Below are positions 44,701-52,294 of a DNA stretch of 64,000 nucleotides, piece after piece (positions within the stretch are counted from its first letter, which is position 1; each line of letters begins with the position of its first letter). The notes beneath the pieces were generated by a model, which had not been told where the DNA came from, did not search any database, and saw nothing but the letters and a program-made list of their open reading frames with translations. The DNA is from an uncultured Bacteroidales bacterium (lineage in GTDB: Bacteria; Bacteroidota; Bacteroidia; Bacteroidales; UBA932). The stretch is from assembly GCA_900316955.1 (NCBI GenBank), contig ONEX01000004.1, positions 1-64,000 on the forward strand, given 5' to 3'. Both the position numbers and the translations under genes were made by a program.

Positions 44701-47315
44701 ATCGTGATACCTCTGTGCCCGCTCTGATGCTGGATATTCAAGATACCAATTCCGTGATGCTCTCTCGTATACACGATGTCTCTGACTGGGTGATCACCTT
44801 TGATAAGAACATGGGACCAGAGTTCTACGACATCCCCTGTGGAGATGGAGAAGTGCCCTATTTGCTGGATTATATCCCCAGCACGGAACTTACCGGAATC
44901 TCATCCTTCCTTACCTGCAGGCCAACGTCGGAAATAGAGAGTATTCTCACGCCGCATTTTAAGGAATTCGGAATCGACATTGCCAATAAGAGACGATTCT
45001 ATGATTTCCTGGCTGACATTCGTTCCGTCAGCAGCTCCATGATTATGCAGCTCAACAGTTCAAGGAATAAGGTGTTCGAAGTGCTGGGAACGACGTTGAT
45101 GAAACGGTTGCTAAAGGGTAAGGATCTTCTTCAGGATTCATTCATCATTCCTATCGACCTTCATCAGGATCTTTTCAATAATCAGAAGTTCTCTCCGATG
45201 GCCACCAAGGAAAGAGCTGATGATTTATTGGTTGACATCCATCCGCAAACCGGCGAAATTGTATTCACTATTGTTGAGATAAAGTGCCGCCAACAGCTCT
45301 CTTCTGAGCAGCGCGCAGATCTGCAAGAAAAGATGCTTGAGCAGATCAATAACACGGAAGCGGCTCTTTCCAGTTTGTTTGATCCCACGAAAGATAATCT
45401 CAATCTTGACCACGAGCTGAAGGTGATTGAACTCCAATCCCTGCTCTTATTCTATCTGCGCCGTGCTTCTCGATATGAATACCTGTGCGAAGAGACGGCA
45501 AAGGAGAACGAGAAGTTTATCCTAGGTCTTACGAAGGACAACTACACGATTCGCTGCAAGAAACTGGGACTTATTTTCGAGTTTCAGAATGACATCCTGC
45601 AAAATAAGGAAGTCTTCTTCGAGGGAGACGAATCTTTCACTTGCTATACTCTCGGAAAGCCAATGATCGACCGTATTTTGGCCGAAAACGCTATTCTTAA
45701 TACGGCAGGCTTGTACGGTAGTGATGAAAGCCAAGCGAACGAGGAACTTACTGAATTCTTTGAAGTTTCAGATAGGACGCAGCGGGAGATGAGTTTCCGA
45801 AGCTTTATAGAACCTGCAGATGAGCCCGAACTCGTCAAAGATGTGCCTGTGGTGATTCCAGAGGATAAGCCGGTTGAGTCCAAGCAAGAAAAGGACCCTG
45901 AAGTAGAGGATAAGCCCAAAGAGCAGCCGGAAGAGACCCCTGTTGAGAAGAAAGAAGAGGAGAAACCCTCTACGTATGTCATTCCCGAATCGGAACCTCA
46001 GGAATTGCACGATTCCGCTGGGCATAATAAGTATGGAACCGGAAATGGCATGGAACACCTCGATTCTATGGCGGCCAACCTTGCTAAGAAGGAAGAGTCT
46101 AAGGGCCCGTCCTTTGACATAATGGTAGGCAAAACAACATCCTTCAGCGAACAGTATGGTATCCTTGGCCGGACAATAAATGGCAATCGTAAGATCGCTC
46201 TGGATCTAAGCGAGACGAATACAATCAGCCTGTTCGGTGTTCAGGGGGGAGGTAAAAGCTATACGATTGGAACGGTCAGTGAAATGACGCTGAAACAGTT
46301 CCCGGAAATCAACCTGTTGCCTGGGCCGATGGCAAGCGTCATCTTCCACTACAGTGAGAGCCTTGATTATGCACCAGAGTTCACCTCCATGGTATATCCG
46401 AATGATGATGCCGGGCAATTGGCCAAGCTGAAAGAACAGTATGGCGCCGCTCCTGGATCAATTAGCGATGTCATCATGCTCGCTCCTGAAGATAAGGTGG
46501 AGGAGCGCCAGGAAGAATATCCGTCCATTCAGGTCCTTCCGATCAAGTTTCACTCAAAAGATCTGAATGTCCAGGATTGGATGTTCCTTCTCAAAGCGGT
46601 TGGGAACGACTCTACGTACATCACTCAGCTGAAAGCCATCATGAGGGCGAACCGAAAGAACCTTAACATCGAGGACTTAAAGGATAGTGTGGAATCATCT
46701 CCTCTGCTTTCCACATCTCAAAAGTCGCTGGCTATGCAGCGCCTAAGCTTTGCTGAAGAGTATATTGATGATACCATGAGGCTTGGTGAAATCTTGCGTC
46801 CTGGCCGTTTGATTATTGTGGACCTTCGTGACGAATTCATTGAAAAAGACGACGCCCTTGGCCTTTTCGTTATTATGCTAAACATCTTCTCCGGTGTCAA
46901 ACAATATGAAGGTAAAGGCTTCAACAAGTTTATTGTTTTTGATGAAGCCCACAAGTATATGAACAACAAGGATTTGACCTCTACTATTGTGACTGCCATT
47001 CGTGAGATGCGACACAAGGGCGTATCTATGATGATTGCCAGCCAGGATCCTATGAGCCTTCCGACAGACATAATAGAGCTTTCCTCCGTGATGCTCCTAC
47101 ACCGGTTCAACAGTCCTCAGTGGGTTAAGCACGTACAGCACTCTATCACACAACTGCAGAACCTTACTGCGTCCGATATGGCCAGTCTGGGTACTGGAGA
47201 AGCATATCTCTGGGCGACGAAGGCCACTGACAAGGGCGTTACCAACCGGCCGGTCAAAATCAGCACTCGTCCTCGAGTAACAAAGCATGGTGGAGATACG
47301 ATAAAAGCTATCTAA
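41793..47315 (+). CDS. DptH/HerA-like ATPase with embedded PD-(D/E)XK motif (MAD8-like)
   Basis: An 1840-aa protein. Residues ~1-1100 are a large region without known motifs. At 1140-1170, LLVDIHPQTGEIVFTIVEIK gives Asp1148 ... Glu1162-x-Lys1164, a PD-(D/E)XK nuclease signature. A Pro/Glu/Lys linker (~1365-1410) separates it from a HerA/FtsK-type motor: Walker A GVQGGGKS (1482-1489), Walker B FIVFDEAHKYM, and sensor region MMIASQDPMSLP. Similar architecture is found in DptH of phosphorothioation systems. It probably translocates on and cuts invading DNA. Its stop codon and the next ATG overlap by one base. Confidence 0.85.
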   Translation: MNTTQLYYTRILDTFIEEYEDQLTQVKEGHCMKVVGLPLDVLESLYDRLKALNLSLQIFILSENNEGDRYISATKLIELRNDLTLSILVLIPVNVSTAAEDSYGNATFKELSIAHLNQRLLNKLMFEVQSNDIIREILGFTKEGFSQQKILDYLLYVIENGQSKEAIGKGLFILGLLPDADIAKDSTLVRRRLSINNESVTQMVDYSKQINDRIDALPLLPNTLQRELAMFLQMEKKANSRTELCEAVANHYTDIDFSKWNDCIKGIDVTSLGNLTVSAVELYSKSFGNDLEGDLTLPIQSNKPAKIKIRVFFSPKPKAFPDLKKVRIAIYNVDGMYCEYDRLKTANVTDNARDYRDITVTIKPNDFNSGRYFFRVFAEDENGTVLNQKDGFKDDAWLDKWNEVKEQMSKEEFIERNRAFLTSDSETFFLQTVDASDFDEDLLQDSRREKISNVLQAYFHYRIELNRKGEELLVPERQKISDKDDKSKTEDKSWQEGLYTDTFRIKYSSSQNFQIILSKKLLGIEREILKKSITLGTVEAKLTSNHTEKLQSLVFTPLDGIEVPESLVKARNTLFSAIQESAIGNSGILETFDVHSHIDILKDYLEEFHAWLKAVVDEDLSMETILKLQSVDMVNIVVILPDGQVSGMKLISPLHPLRLAWMVDIYEQYEDWENKTIEHPQYRDAWYKKLDQLFYGNLVPNIAPLILRDIEQKQYLQYVGEVVFGWGLYVSSAEQQEEAFSSGFRQLRSYLAHLLNVPVQSRIDTDVNAEMVQRYMFNYITQHPYTDKLVINLFNAGDAAVFAANLVALEKRCRPFDIHYEIRLFCADKRFIQGEAFRDLIDPDTQVSEEAEMFSQATSNRLFPKLRFSVNTVEEFISNAQNYSAHLSFLINPFPTETKLHKPSTGQQSFFLNGVVCRPIVQVTKTEKGCQWQRFYSDIRLPHPSSEFANDMIGLFSEYQSLVAMSMSNDRDTSVPALMLDIQDTNSVMLSRIHDVSDWVITFDKNMGPEFYDIPCGDGEVPYLLDYIPSTELTGISSFLTCRPTSEIESILTPHFKEFGIDIANKRRFYDFLADIRSVSSSMIMQLNSSRNKVFEVLGTTLMKRLLKGKDLLQDSFIIPIDLHQDLFNNQKFSPMATKERADDLLVDIHPQTGEIVFTIVEIKCRQQLSSEQRADLQEKMLEQINNTEAALSSLFDPTKDNLNLDHELKVIELQSLLLFYLRRASRYEYLCEETAKENEKFILGLTKDNYTIRCKKLGLIFEFQNDILQNKEVFFEGDESFTCYTLGKPMIDRILAENAILNTAGLYGSDESQANEELTEFFEVSDRTQREMSFRSFIEPADEPELVKDVPVVIPEDKPVESKQEKDPEVEDKPKEQPEETPVEKKEEEKPSTYVIPESEPQELHDSAGHNKYGTGNGMEHLDSMAANLAKKEESKGPSFDIMVGKTTSFSEQYGILGRTINGNRKIALDLSETNTISLFGVQGGGKSYTIGTVSEMTLKQFPEINLLPGPMASVIFHYSESLDYAPEFTSMVYPNDDAGQLAKLKEQYGAAPGSISDVIMLAPEDKVEERQEEYPSIQVLPIKFHSKDLNVQDWMFLLKAVGNDSTYITQLKAIMRANRKNLNIEDLKDSVESSPLLSTSQKSLAMQRLSFAEEYIDDTMRLGEILRPGRLIIVDLRDEFIEKDDALGLFVIMLNIFSGVKQYEGKGFNKFIVFDEAHKYMNNKDLTSTIVTAIREMRHKGVSMMIASQDPMSLPTDIIELSSVMLLHRFNSPQWVKHVQHSITQLQNLTASDMASLGTGEAYLWATKATDKGVTNRPVKISTRPRVTKHGGDTIKAI

Positions 47316-47983
47316 TGAAACTGATAACGTATTCAAATATTGGCGCTAGAGCGAAGAACGAAGACCGTTTTGCACATCACGTACTGCCCAATGGTGATCT
47401 ACTCTTCATTGTTGCAGACGGAATGGGCGGATATGATGCTGGAGAAGAGGCGGCAGAATGCGCTGTTAGGGCCATCTCGGCATCGCTGACAGAGAGTCCT
47501 TGCAATATTCGGCTTGCAGTGGAGCGAGCAAACTCAGCGATTGCAGAGAGGAGAATCGGTCTGGGAGTTTCAGAAATGGGATGCACCATTGCGGCTGTCA
47601 CCCTCCATCAAGATACTGCCACCATTTTTTGGGCAGGTGATACCAGGGTGTACATTATCAGGAATGATCGCATCGTCTTTGAGACAGAGGACCATTCACT
47701 CATCAATGAGATGCGTAGGATTAAGCGCTTGACCCCAGCCCAGATCAGGAAGTATGAACACATCGTCCGACGGTCCTTGATGGGGAACATAATAGATGAT
47801 GTGGAGATTCTCGATCAGCCGGTACTTCCGGGAGATGAGATTTTGATATGCAGCGATGGATTCCACAAAGAGATTCCGATTCCTATCCTGCTAGAGAAGC
47901 TTCGCTCAGATAATCCCTTCCATATAGACAATGAGAAGTTTTCAGACAACCACACTTTGATTTACATCAAATTAGACTCATAA
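47315..47983 (+). CDS. PP2C-family protein phosphatase of the defence operon
   Basis: A 222-aa PP2C (PPM) phosphatase. Metal-binding motifs are visible: ARAKNEDRFA, FIVADGMGGYDAGE, FWAGDTRVYI and DNHTLI near the end. It overlaps the ATPase gene by one base and would reverse the action of the kinase encoded three genes upstream. Kinase/phosphatase pairs are unusual in restriction-type operons; a role as brake on the defence response is a reasonable inference. Confidence 0.9.
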   Translation: MKLITYSNIGARAKNEDRFAHHVLPNGDLLFIVADGMGGYDAGEEAAECAVRAISASLTESPCNIRLAVERANSAIAERRIGLGVSEMGCTIAAVTLHQDTATIFWAGDTRVYIIRNDRIVFETEDHSLINEMRRIKRLTPAQIRKYEHIVRRSLMGNIIDDVEILDQPVLPGDEILICSDGFHKEIPIPILLEKLRSDNPFHIDNEKFSDNHTLIYIKLDS

Positions 47984-47985
47984 CT

Positions 47986-48204
47986 ATGGCATCATTCAAA
48001 TACAAAATATTGGAATTCACTCCTGGGGAAAAGATGGAGAAGGTTTTCAATGAATTAGGCAAGGACGGATGGGAACTCGTCTCGGTCACACCTATTGGCC
48101 TTTCAATTAAAGGTGATTTTGACTCATCGTTTGGCGGCGTTGGAGGAGGAGAAACAAGTGGTCAGTTTGAAAAGATTGCGGCATACTTCAAGAAAACTAA
48201 TTAA
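47986..48204 (+). CDS. DUF4177 small protein
   Basis: A 72-aa protein: FKYKILEFTPG, EKVFNELGKDGWELVSVTPI, then a glycine-rich linker (FGGVGGGETSG) and a short end. The first part is the DUF4177 fold (a small alpha/beta domain with the WELVSV signature). Two bases after the phosphatase, so part of the operon. Function not known; could be an inhibitor or adaptor. Confidence 0.7.
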   Translation: MASFKYKILEFTPGEKMEKVFNELGKDGWELVSVTPIGLSIKGDFDSSFGGVGGGETSGQFEKIAAYFKKTN

Positions 48205-48206
48205 CA

Positions 48207-48512
48207 ATGGGGAATAATCAGTATACGGACCTCTGGGAATACTATCGCCCTGTGATTACGAAACTTGTTAAGGAAGGAGGCGGGCATTTTCAGCTGAACA
48301 AAGAGCTGTTTGTACAGAGAGGGAATAGGAACAATTATTCCTTCTCAATGACTGTTATTGACGGAGCTATTCCTGAACTCGGCGGTAGCGCTGTTGCACG
48401 TGACCTTAAGAGTGTTCTGGATAGAAGCGCATCTTTCATGAAGTACGCCGCAGGGAAGACCCTTGGAATTCGTCTGACGGCATCATTCTCCCTTGAAGTA
48501 AGTGTGGCTTAA
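48207..48512 (+). CDS. Small protein of unknown function at the end of the defence operon
   Basis: A 101-aa protein (MGNNQYTDLWEYYRPVITKL...) with a C-terminal stretch of alternating hydrophobics (LGIRLTASFSLEVSVA). No family recognised and no nuclease or toxin motif. Starts 2 bases after the DUF4177 gene, so it is translated from the same mRNA. It is the last gene before a 27-base gap and a composition change. Confidence 0.6.
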   Translation: MGNNQYTDLWEYYRPVITKLVKEGGGHFQLNKELFVQRGNRNNYSFSMTVIDGAIPELGGSAVARDLKSVLDRSASFMKYAAGKTLGIRLTASFSLEVSVA

Positions 48513-48539
48513 CACCTGTCCATGTGAAACGAACTCAAT

Positions 48540-49544
48540 ATGAAAAAAGCCAATAAAAAAATCGTAGAGGGATTTATCACCAAACTCTCTTGCTGTGAAA
48601 TATTTGTTTTCGGGAGCAACCTAGAAGGGCAGCACCTCGGAGGAGCAGCCCGAATCGCTTACGAGCGTTTTGGCGCGGTATGGGGGCAGGGAGTAGGCCC
48701 ACAGGGTCAGTGCTATGCTATTCCGACGATGCACGGCCCTCTGTCGGCGATAAAGCCATATGTCGATGATTTTTTGCAGTATGCAAAAGATCATCCGTTG
48801 AACCGTTTCCTGCTTACGCGGGTAGGCTGTGGCATTGCCGGTTTTCGGGATAATGATATGGCGAAGCTTTTTGCCGAGGCAATCAACATCCCCAACATCG
48901 CCGTTCCGATTGAATGGCTCCCAGCCATGGTGGCATATTGCCCTCCGAATAAGGATAAGATTGCCGTCCCAAAGGTCATAGATGAACAAATCCTGAAGTC
49001 TCTTTGCGATGATAATAAGTATGTAATCGGCGCCGGAATTGTCAGCCCCGTCCCGAAGGTCAAGGTTAGATACACTCTAGGTGACGGTATATTCTCCTAT
49101 GTCAATTTTGGAGACTATTTCTTCTACGGCTCTGAATTCTACGTATTTGGCAATAATGATGCTTGGAAAGAGTATCACAGCCATGGTGTTGTTATGGACT
49201 ACTTCCACGATGAGTGCTATGATCGTGGATATGCTCGCAAGGCCATCTTCGCCGGTGTTCGAACGGGTTTGAAAGATAGTAAAGATGCGGACATCTATAC
49301 TGGCGATATCTGCCATATCAAACGCGGGGAGACCGATCACCATTTTCCGTTGAGTACCATAGGCGTTGAAGCAGGAGCGGATTCAGGAAAATATGCTTTT
49401 GTGCTTGACAATCAATGCTTACTACCCGCGGAATGCGATTCTATTGCCATTGAAGGGAATGTCTTTCACGATGTAAGTCTGAACGCATTTCCCGAGACAG
49501 TGAGCTCTCGTTGTTTTGCTTTTCTCTTCTCCGGGGAAAGATGA
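48540..49544 (+). CDS. Macro-domain-like protein (A1S_2505 family type)
   Basis: A 334-aa protein. The N-terminal half (IFVFGSNLEGQHLGGAARIA, QGVGPQGQCYAIPTM, LTRVGCGIAGFRDNDMA) is the phage-linked family related to macro domains, known in annotations as A1S_2505-type non-structural protein. The C-terminal part has DSKDADIYTGDICHIKRGET, a YopX/SH3-like strand pattern found in phage proteins. This may bind ADP-ribose-type or nucleotide ligands, which is inference. It follows the operon by 27 bases in the same direction. Confidence 0.72.
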   Translation: MKKANKKIVEGFITKLSCCEIFVFGSNLEGQHLGGAARIAYERFGAVWGQGVGPQGQCYAIPTMHGPLSAIKPYVDDFLQYAKDHPLNRFLLTRVGCGIAGFRDNDMAKLFAEAINIPNIAVPIEWLPAMVAYCPPNKDKIAVPKVIDEQILKSLCDDNKYVIGAGIVSPVPKVKVRYTLGDGIFSYVNFGDYFFYGSEFYVFGNNDAWKEYHSHGVVMDYFHDECYDRGYARKAIFAGVRTGLKDSKDADIYTGDICHIKRGETDHHFPLSTIGVEAGADSGKYAFVLDNQCLLPAECDSIAIEGNVFHDVSLNAFPETVSSRCFAFLFSGER

Positions 49545-49589
49545 TAAAGTTTGTTTATATGAATGGTAAATAACCTAAGAGAAAAAAGC

Positions 49590-50282
49590 ATGAATGAGAT
49601 TAGATTCATCAAGGACTTATCTTGGAACGGACAGATTATGGCCAGGGGGCGAGAGAATGGTCGTAATCCCCTGTTTATACGACAGGGTGATCTGGATGGT
49701 GCATGTGCTGTGTACTCTTTGATGATGATGTTGATGATTCATAGAAAAATAAATCGTCGCGAGTTGGAGGACCGAAAAGCCGCAAAGAATAACACCGATG
49801 GGGGATACAACTCGTATATGCGTTTGCAGGATCAGTTTTTGGGAGGCTTGAAGGGTCTGTATAAAGATGGGTATTATTTCCGTCAACTCGCCGAGGAATT
49901 ACATAGTTGTTTTAAAGACAAGGCGACGGCGGCAGTAATTGATGATGTCTTCGGGAAAAGAGCCGATTCAAAAGAAAAACAGGGAATTGCCCAAGCGATT
50001 ATGAAAACCCTCCAGAATGGTTATCCTGTGGAAATAGGTTTTTCTCGTAGGCGGGGATGCGGTCATGCTGTTGTTGCTGTTGGCTATACGACCACACGAA
50101 CAAGTCTCCGGCTGTTTTGTCTTGATCCGGGTTTTGATATCTCAAAGATAGGCTTTTGGAACTCGATTATTGACATCCATTGTTTTGAGCCTAGCAGTGC
50201 CATTTATTCTGATTTGTACTACACACCAGACGGCAACTGTTCCAGAGTGACAGTCGATGAGATACTGACTATCAATGATTAA
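49590..50282 (+). CDS. Papain-like cysteine protease domain protein
   Basis: A 230-aa protein with a C39/papain-like triad: Cys39 in QGDLDGACAVYSLMM, a His in RGCGHAVVAVGY and an acidic residue in LDPGFD. The Cys-bearing segment opens a helix as in bacteriocin-processing and related peptidases. ATG 49590 is chosen over 49563 because the extra residues are not conserved-looking. It may act on a toxin or a modified protein near the macro-like gene; no partner is evident. Confidence 0.65.
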   Translation: MNEIRFIKDLSWNGQIMARGRENGRNPLFIRQGDLDGACAVYSLMMMLMIHRKINRRELEDRKAAKNNTDGGYNSYMRLQDQFLGGLKGLYKDGYYFRQLAEELHSCFKDKATAAVIDDVFGKRADSKEKQGIAQAIMKTLQNGYPVEIGFSRRRGCGHAVVAVGYTTTRTSLRLFCLDPGFDISKIGFWNSIIDIHCFEPSSAIYSDLYYTPDGNCSRVTVDEILTIND

Positions 50283-50303
50283 GGTTTGATGAAACTCGCT
50301 TAA

Positions 50304-50522
50304 GCCATAGTCCACATCATCTCCGGCTCCGGTCACGGTATGAAGGCCGACCAGATTACCCGAGTAATCAATGAGCGTGGCATTTATACACGCTGGAACA
50401 AGGGGCCTTTGACCGAGATGCAGATGGGCAGTAATATCGTCGCATCCGGAAACCTTCGCCAAGTCAGATGGAAGGATAAGGTTTATTTTTTAATGAAACC
50501 ATATGATTGTATTTGGCTATAA
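50304..50522 (+). pseudogene. HARE-HTH-like domain fragment
   Basis: A frame opens at the TAA at 50301-50303 without a start codon at the homologous position; it reads HIISGSGHGMKADQITRVIN, then GIYTRWNKGPL and QVRWKDKVYFLM, resembling the winged HARE-HTH domain found in restriction and chromatin-linked proteins. An ATG at 50340 could begin a 60-aa product. Most likely a decayed 3' fragment. The rest of 50523-50638 is A+T-rich, with the Sel1 promoter at its end. Confidence 0.4.
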
Positions 50523-50586
50523 TTCAACTTCTTATGATTTATAAATAACTTTTTATAAACCTTTAACACTTTTTAACAAAAGATTT

Positions 50587-50617
50587 TTGCCTCCCTGATT
50601 TTGACCTCATACCTTTG
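50587..50617 (+). promoter_or_regulatory. Promoter of the Sel1-repeat gene
   Basis: TTTTG (TTG at 50587-50589), 20 bases, TACCTTTG (50610-50617): one of the best Bacteroidetes promoter matches in the window. The -7 box covers the TTG at 50615, ruling that codon out as start; the ATG is at 50639. Confidence 0.7.
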
Positions 50618-50638
50618 CGAAAACAAACCGTAAAGCGT

Positions 50639-51448
50639 ATGATCATAAGTGATGTAAATCGAATCTTGGGGATCGATCCCGGTCTAGGGGACCGGCACTT
50701 CCCAAGTGATGGCAGGACATTCCACATGATGAATGATCCGGCCATGCACAAGAGGTCTGAATCCGAGACCGAACCGGAACGATGGTACTATGATGGGTTG
50801 GGGTACCTTGCAAAAGGAAACTATGAGGTCGGCCGCTATTTATTGGAAGAGGCCTACAAGATGGGAAGCGTCGGTGCTGGTAACGATTATGCCTATGGCC
50901 TGACCCATGGATGGTTCGGAAAGAGAGATTACGACACGGCGGTCAAGATTTTCCGGAGACTTGCGCGCCAGGGGGACCGGGATGCCATGAACAACTACGC
51001 CTTTGCGTACTTGAATGGCTTGGGTGTGAAGAAAAACATTCATCTCGCGAAGTTTTGGCTGATGAAGGCCATTGAGAAAGGGAATATGGACTCTGCCGTC
51101 AGCTACGCGCAGTTGGTGTTTGGTGGGGTGTTTCCGCGAGAGAATTGGAATCTGTCCGTATGGCTATGTTTCTGGGCGGCGGACAATGGAAATGCCGGGG
51201 CGATGAATGAACTGGGACTGTTCTATGAAGAGGCCGCCGGGATGCTGAAGAACTACGACAAGGCCTTCGAGTGGTTCAAGAAGTCGGCCGAACACGGAGG
51301 AGGTGCGTGCGCCGAGTTCAATGTGTCGAGGTGCTACCGATACGGTCTTGGCGTAGAAATAGACGAACAGACCGCCGATGCCTGGCAGGCCTTGGCAATA
51401 GAGCACGGCTTTGATTTTGAAGCATATTGCAACCGATATGATTTGTGA
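50639..51448 (+). CDS. Sel1-repeat protein
   Basis: A 269-aa protein of Sel1-like helical repeats: YDTAVKIFRRLARQGDRDAM, NYAFAYLNGLGVKKNIHLAK, AMNELGLFYEEAAGMLKNYD, KAFEWFKKSAEHGGG, CRYRYGLGV-type ends. Sel1 arrays bind proteins or peptides. No signal peptide. Its last 11 bases overlap the agmatine deiminase-like gene, so the two are coupled. Confidence 0.82.
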   Translation: MIISDVNRILGIDPGLGDRHFPSDGRTFHMMNDPAMHKRSESETEPERWYYDGLGYLAKGNYEVGRYLLEEAYKMGSVGAGNDYAYGLTHGWFGKRDYDTAVKIFRRLARQGDRDAMNNYAFAYLNGLGVKKNIHLAKFWLMKAIEKGNMDSAVSYAQLVFGGVFPRENWNLSVWLCFWAADNGNAGAMNELGLFYEEAAGMLKNYDKAFEWFKKSAEHGGGACAEFNVSRCYRYGLGVEIDEQTADAWQALAIEHGFDFEAYCNRYDL

Positions 51449-52289
51449 CAATCAAACCAATAAAGTGTTTCTGTCCAAGGGACTGATGCACTATGGAAGA
51501 GTTCTCGAAAGACTCCTGTCGAACCTGAGTGGCTGGAGTGTCGAGACACAGTTCCTCCCGATGGCGGATTCCAAGAAGCACGTCTGGGCGAGGGATTACA
51601 TGCCCATCCAACTGGAGAAAGACAAGTTCCTTCTCTACCGATACACGCCGGATTACCTCAAGGGTTTTGAGGACTTTATTCCAGCCTATCCTGCCATCTG
51701 CAAAGACCTGGGGCTGGATTGCGTCACCACCGATATCGTCATGGACGGCGGCAACGTGGTCAAGTGCGGGAACAAGGTCATCATGACCGACAAGATCCTC
51801 AAAGAGAATCCCTTCAAGTTCTATCGCGACATACTGTCGGAGTTGGAGAACTATTTCCAGGCCCAGATAGTCTTGATTCCATGGGATAAGTACGAGCGGT
51901 ATGGCCATGCAGACGGGATGGTCCGCTGGATGGGCGGGAACACGGTTCTCCTGAACAATTATGTCGATTTCGACTCCGGCTTCAGGAAAGAGCTTCTCAA
52001 AGCCCTCTCCGGTCATTTCTCGGTCGAGGAACTCTCATACGGTAGCAACCGCCATGCTAAAGTCTCCTGGGCATACATCAACTTTCTCCAGACCAACAGG
52101 TGCATCTTTGTCCCCGGCCTGGGCATTGAGGAGGATGTGATGGCTCTGGAGCAAATCAAGAAGCACTATCCGGATTATAATGCCTTCCTCGTTGACGACT
52201 GCCTGCCCCTCGTCCGCGATGGCGGCGCCCTGAATTGCGTCACATGGAATATCCTTGCCGATGTCCAGCTGAATCCATCAGAAGCGTAG
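51438..52289 (+). CDS. Agmatine deiminase/peptidyl-arginine deiminase family enzyme
   Basis: A 283-aa PAD_porph-type enzyme of the guanidino-modifying superfamily. Key motifs are all present: WARDYMPIQ, MDGGNVVKCG, YGHADGMVRWMGGN and RDGGALNCVTWN with the nucleophile Cys267. It would hydrolyse agmatine or another guanidine compound. Starts inside the Sel1 gene (ATG at 51438, 11-base overlap; the TTG at 51411 is less likely). Shorter than typical agmatine deiminases (about 340-370 aa), which leaves the substrate open. Confidence 0.82.
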   Translation: MICDNQTNKVFLSKGLMHYGRVLERLLSNLSGWSVETQFLPMADSKKHVWARDYMPIQLEKDKFLLYRYTPDYLKGFEDFIPAYPAICKDLGLDCVTTDIVMDGGNVVKCGNKVIMTDKILKENPFKFYRDILSELENYFQAQIVLIPWDKYERYGHADGMVRWMGGNTVLLNNYVDFDSGFRKELLKALSGHFSVEELSYGSNRHAKVSWAYINFLQTNRCIFVPGLGIEEDVMALEQIKKHYPDYNAFLVDDCLPLVRDGGALNCVTWNILADVQLNPSEA

Positions 52290-52294
52290 CTATT

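Noticed and set aside
36074-47315. Phosphorothioation (Dnd) system
   Set aside because: The restriction-type proteins resemble DptFGH, but no DndABCDE modification genes are present in the window.
32420-47983. BREX type 2 (Pgl) system
   Set aside because: A kinase resembling PglW is present, but there is no PglZ phosphatase-like protein, no PglY and the methylase is HsdM-type rather than PglX.
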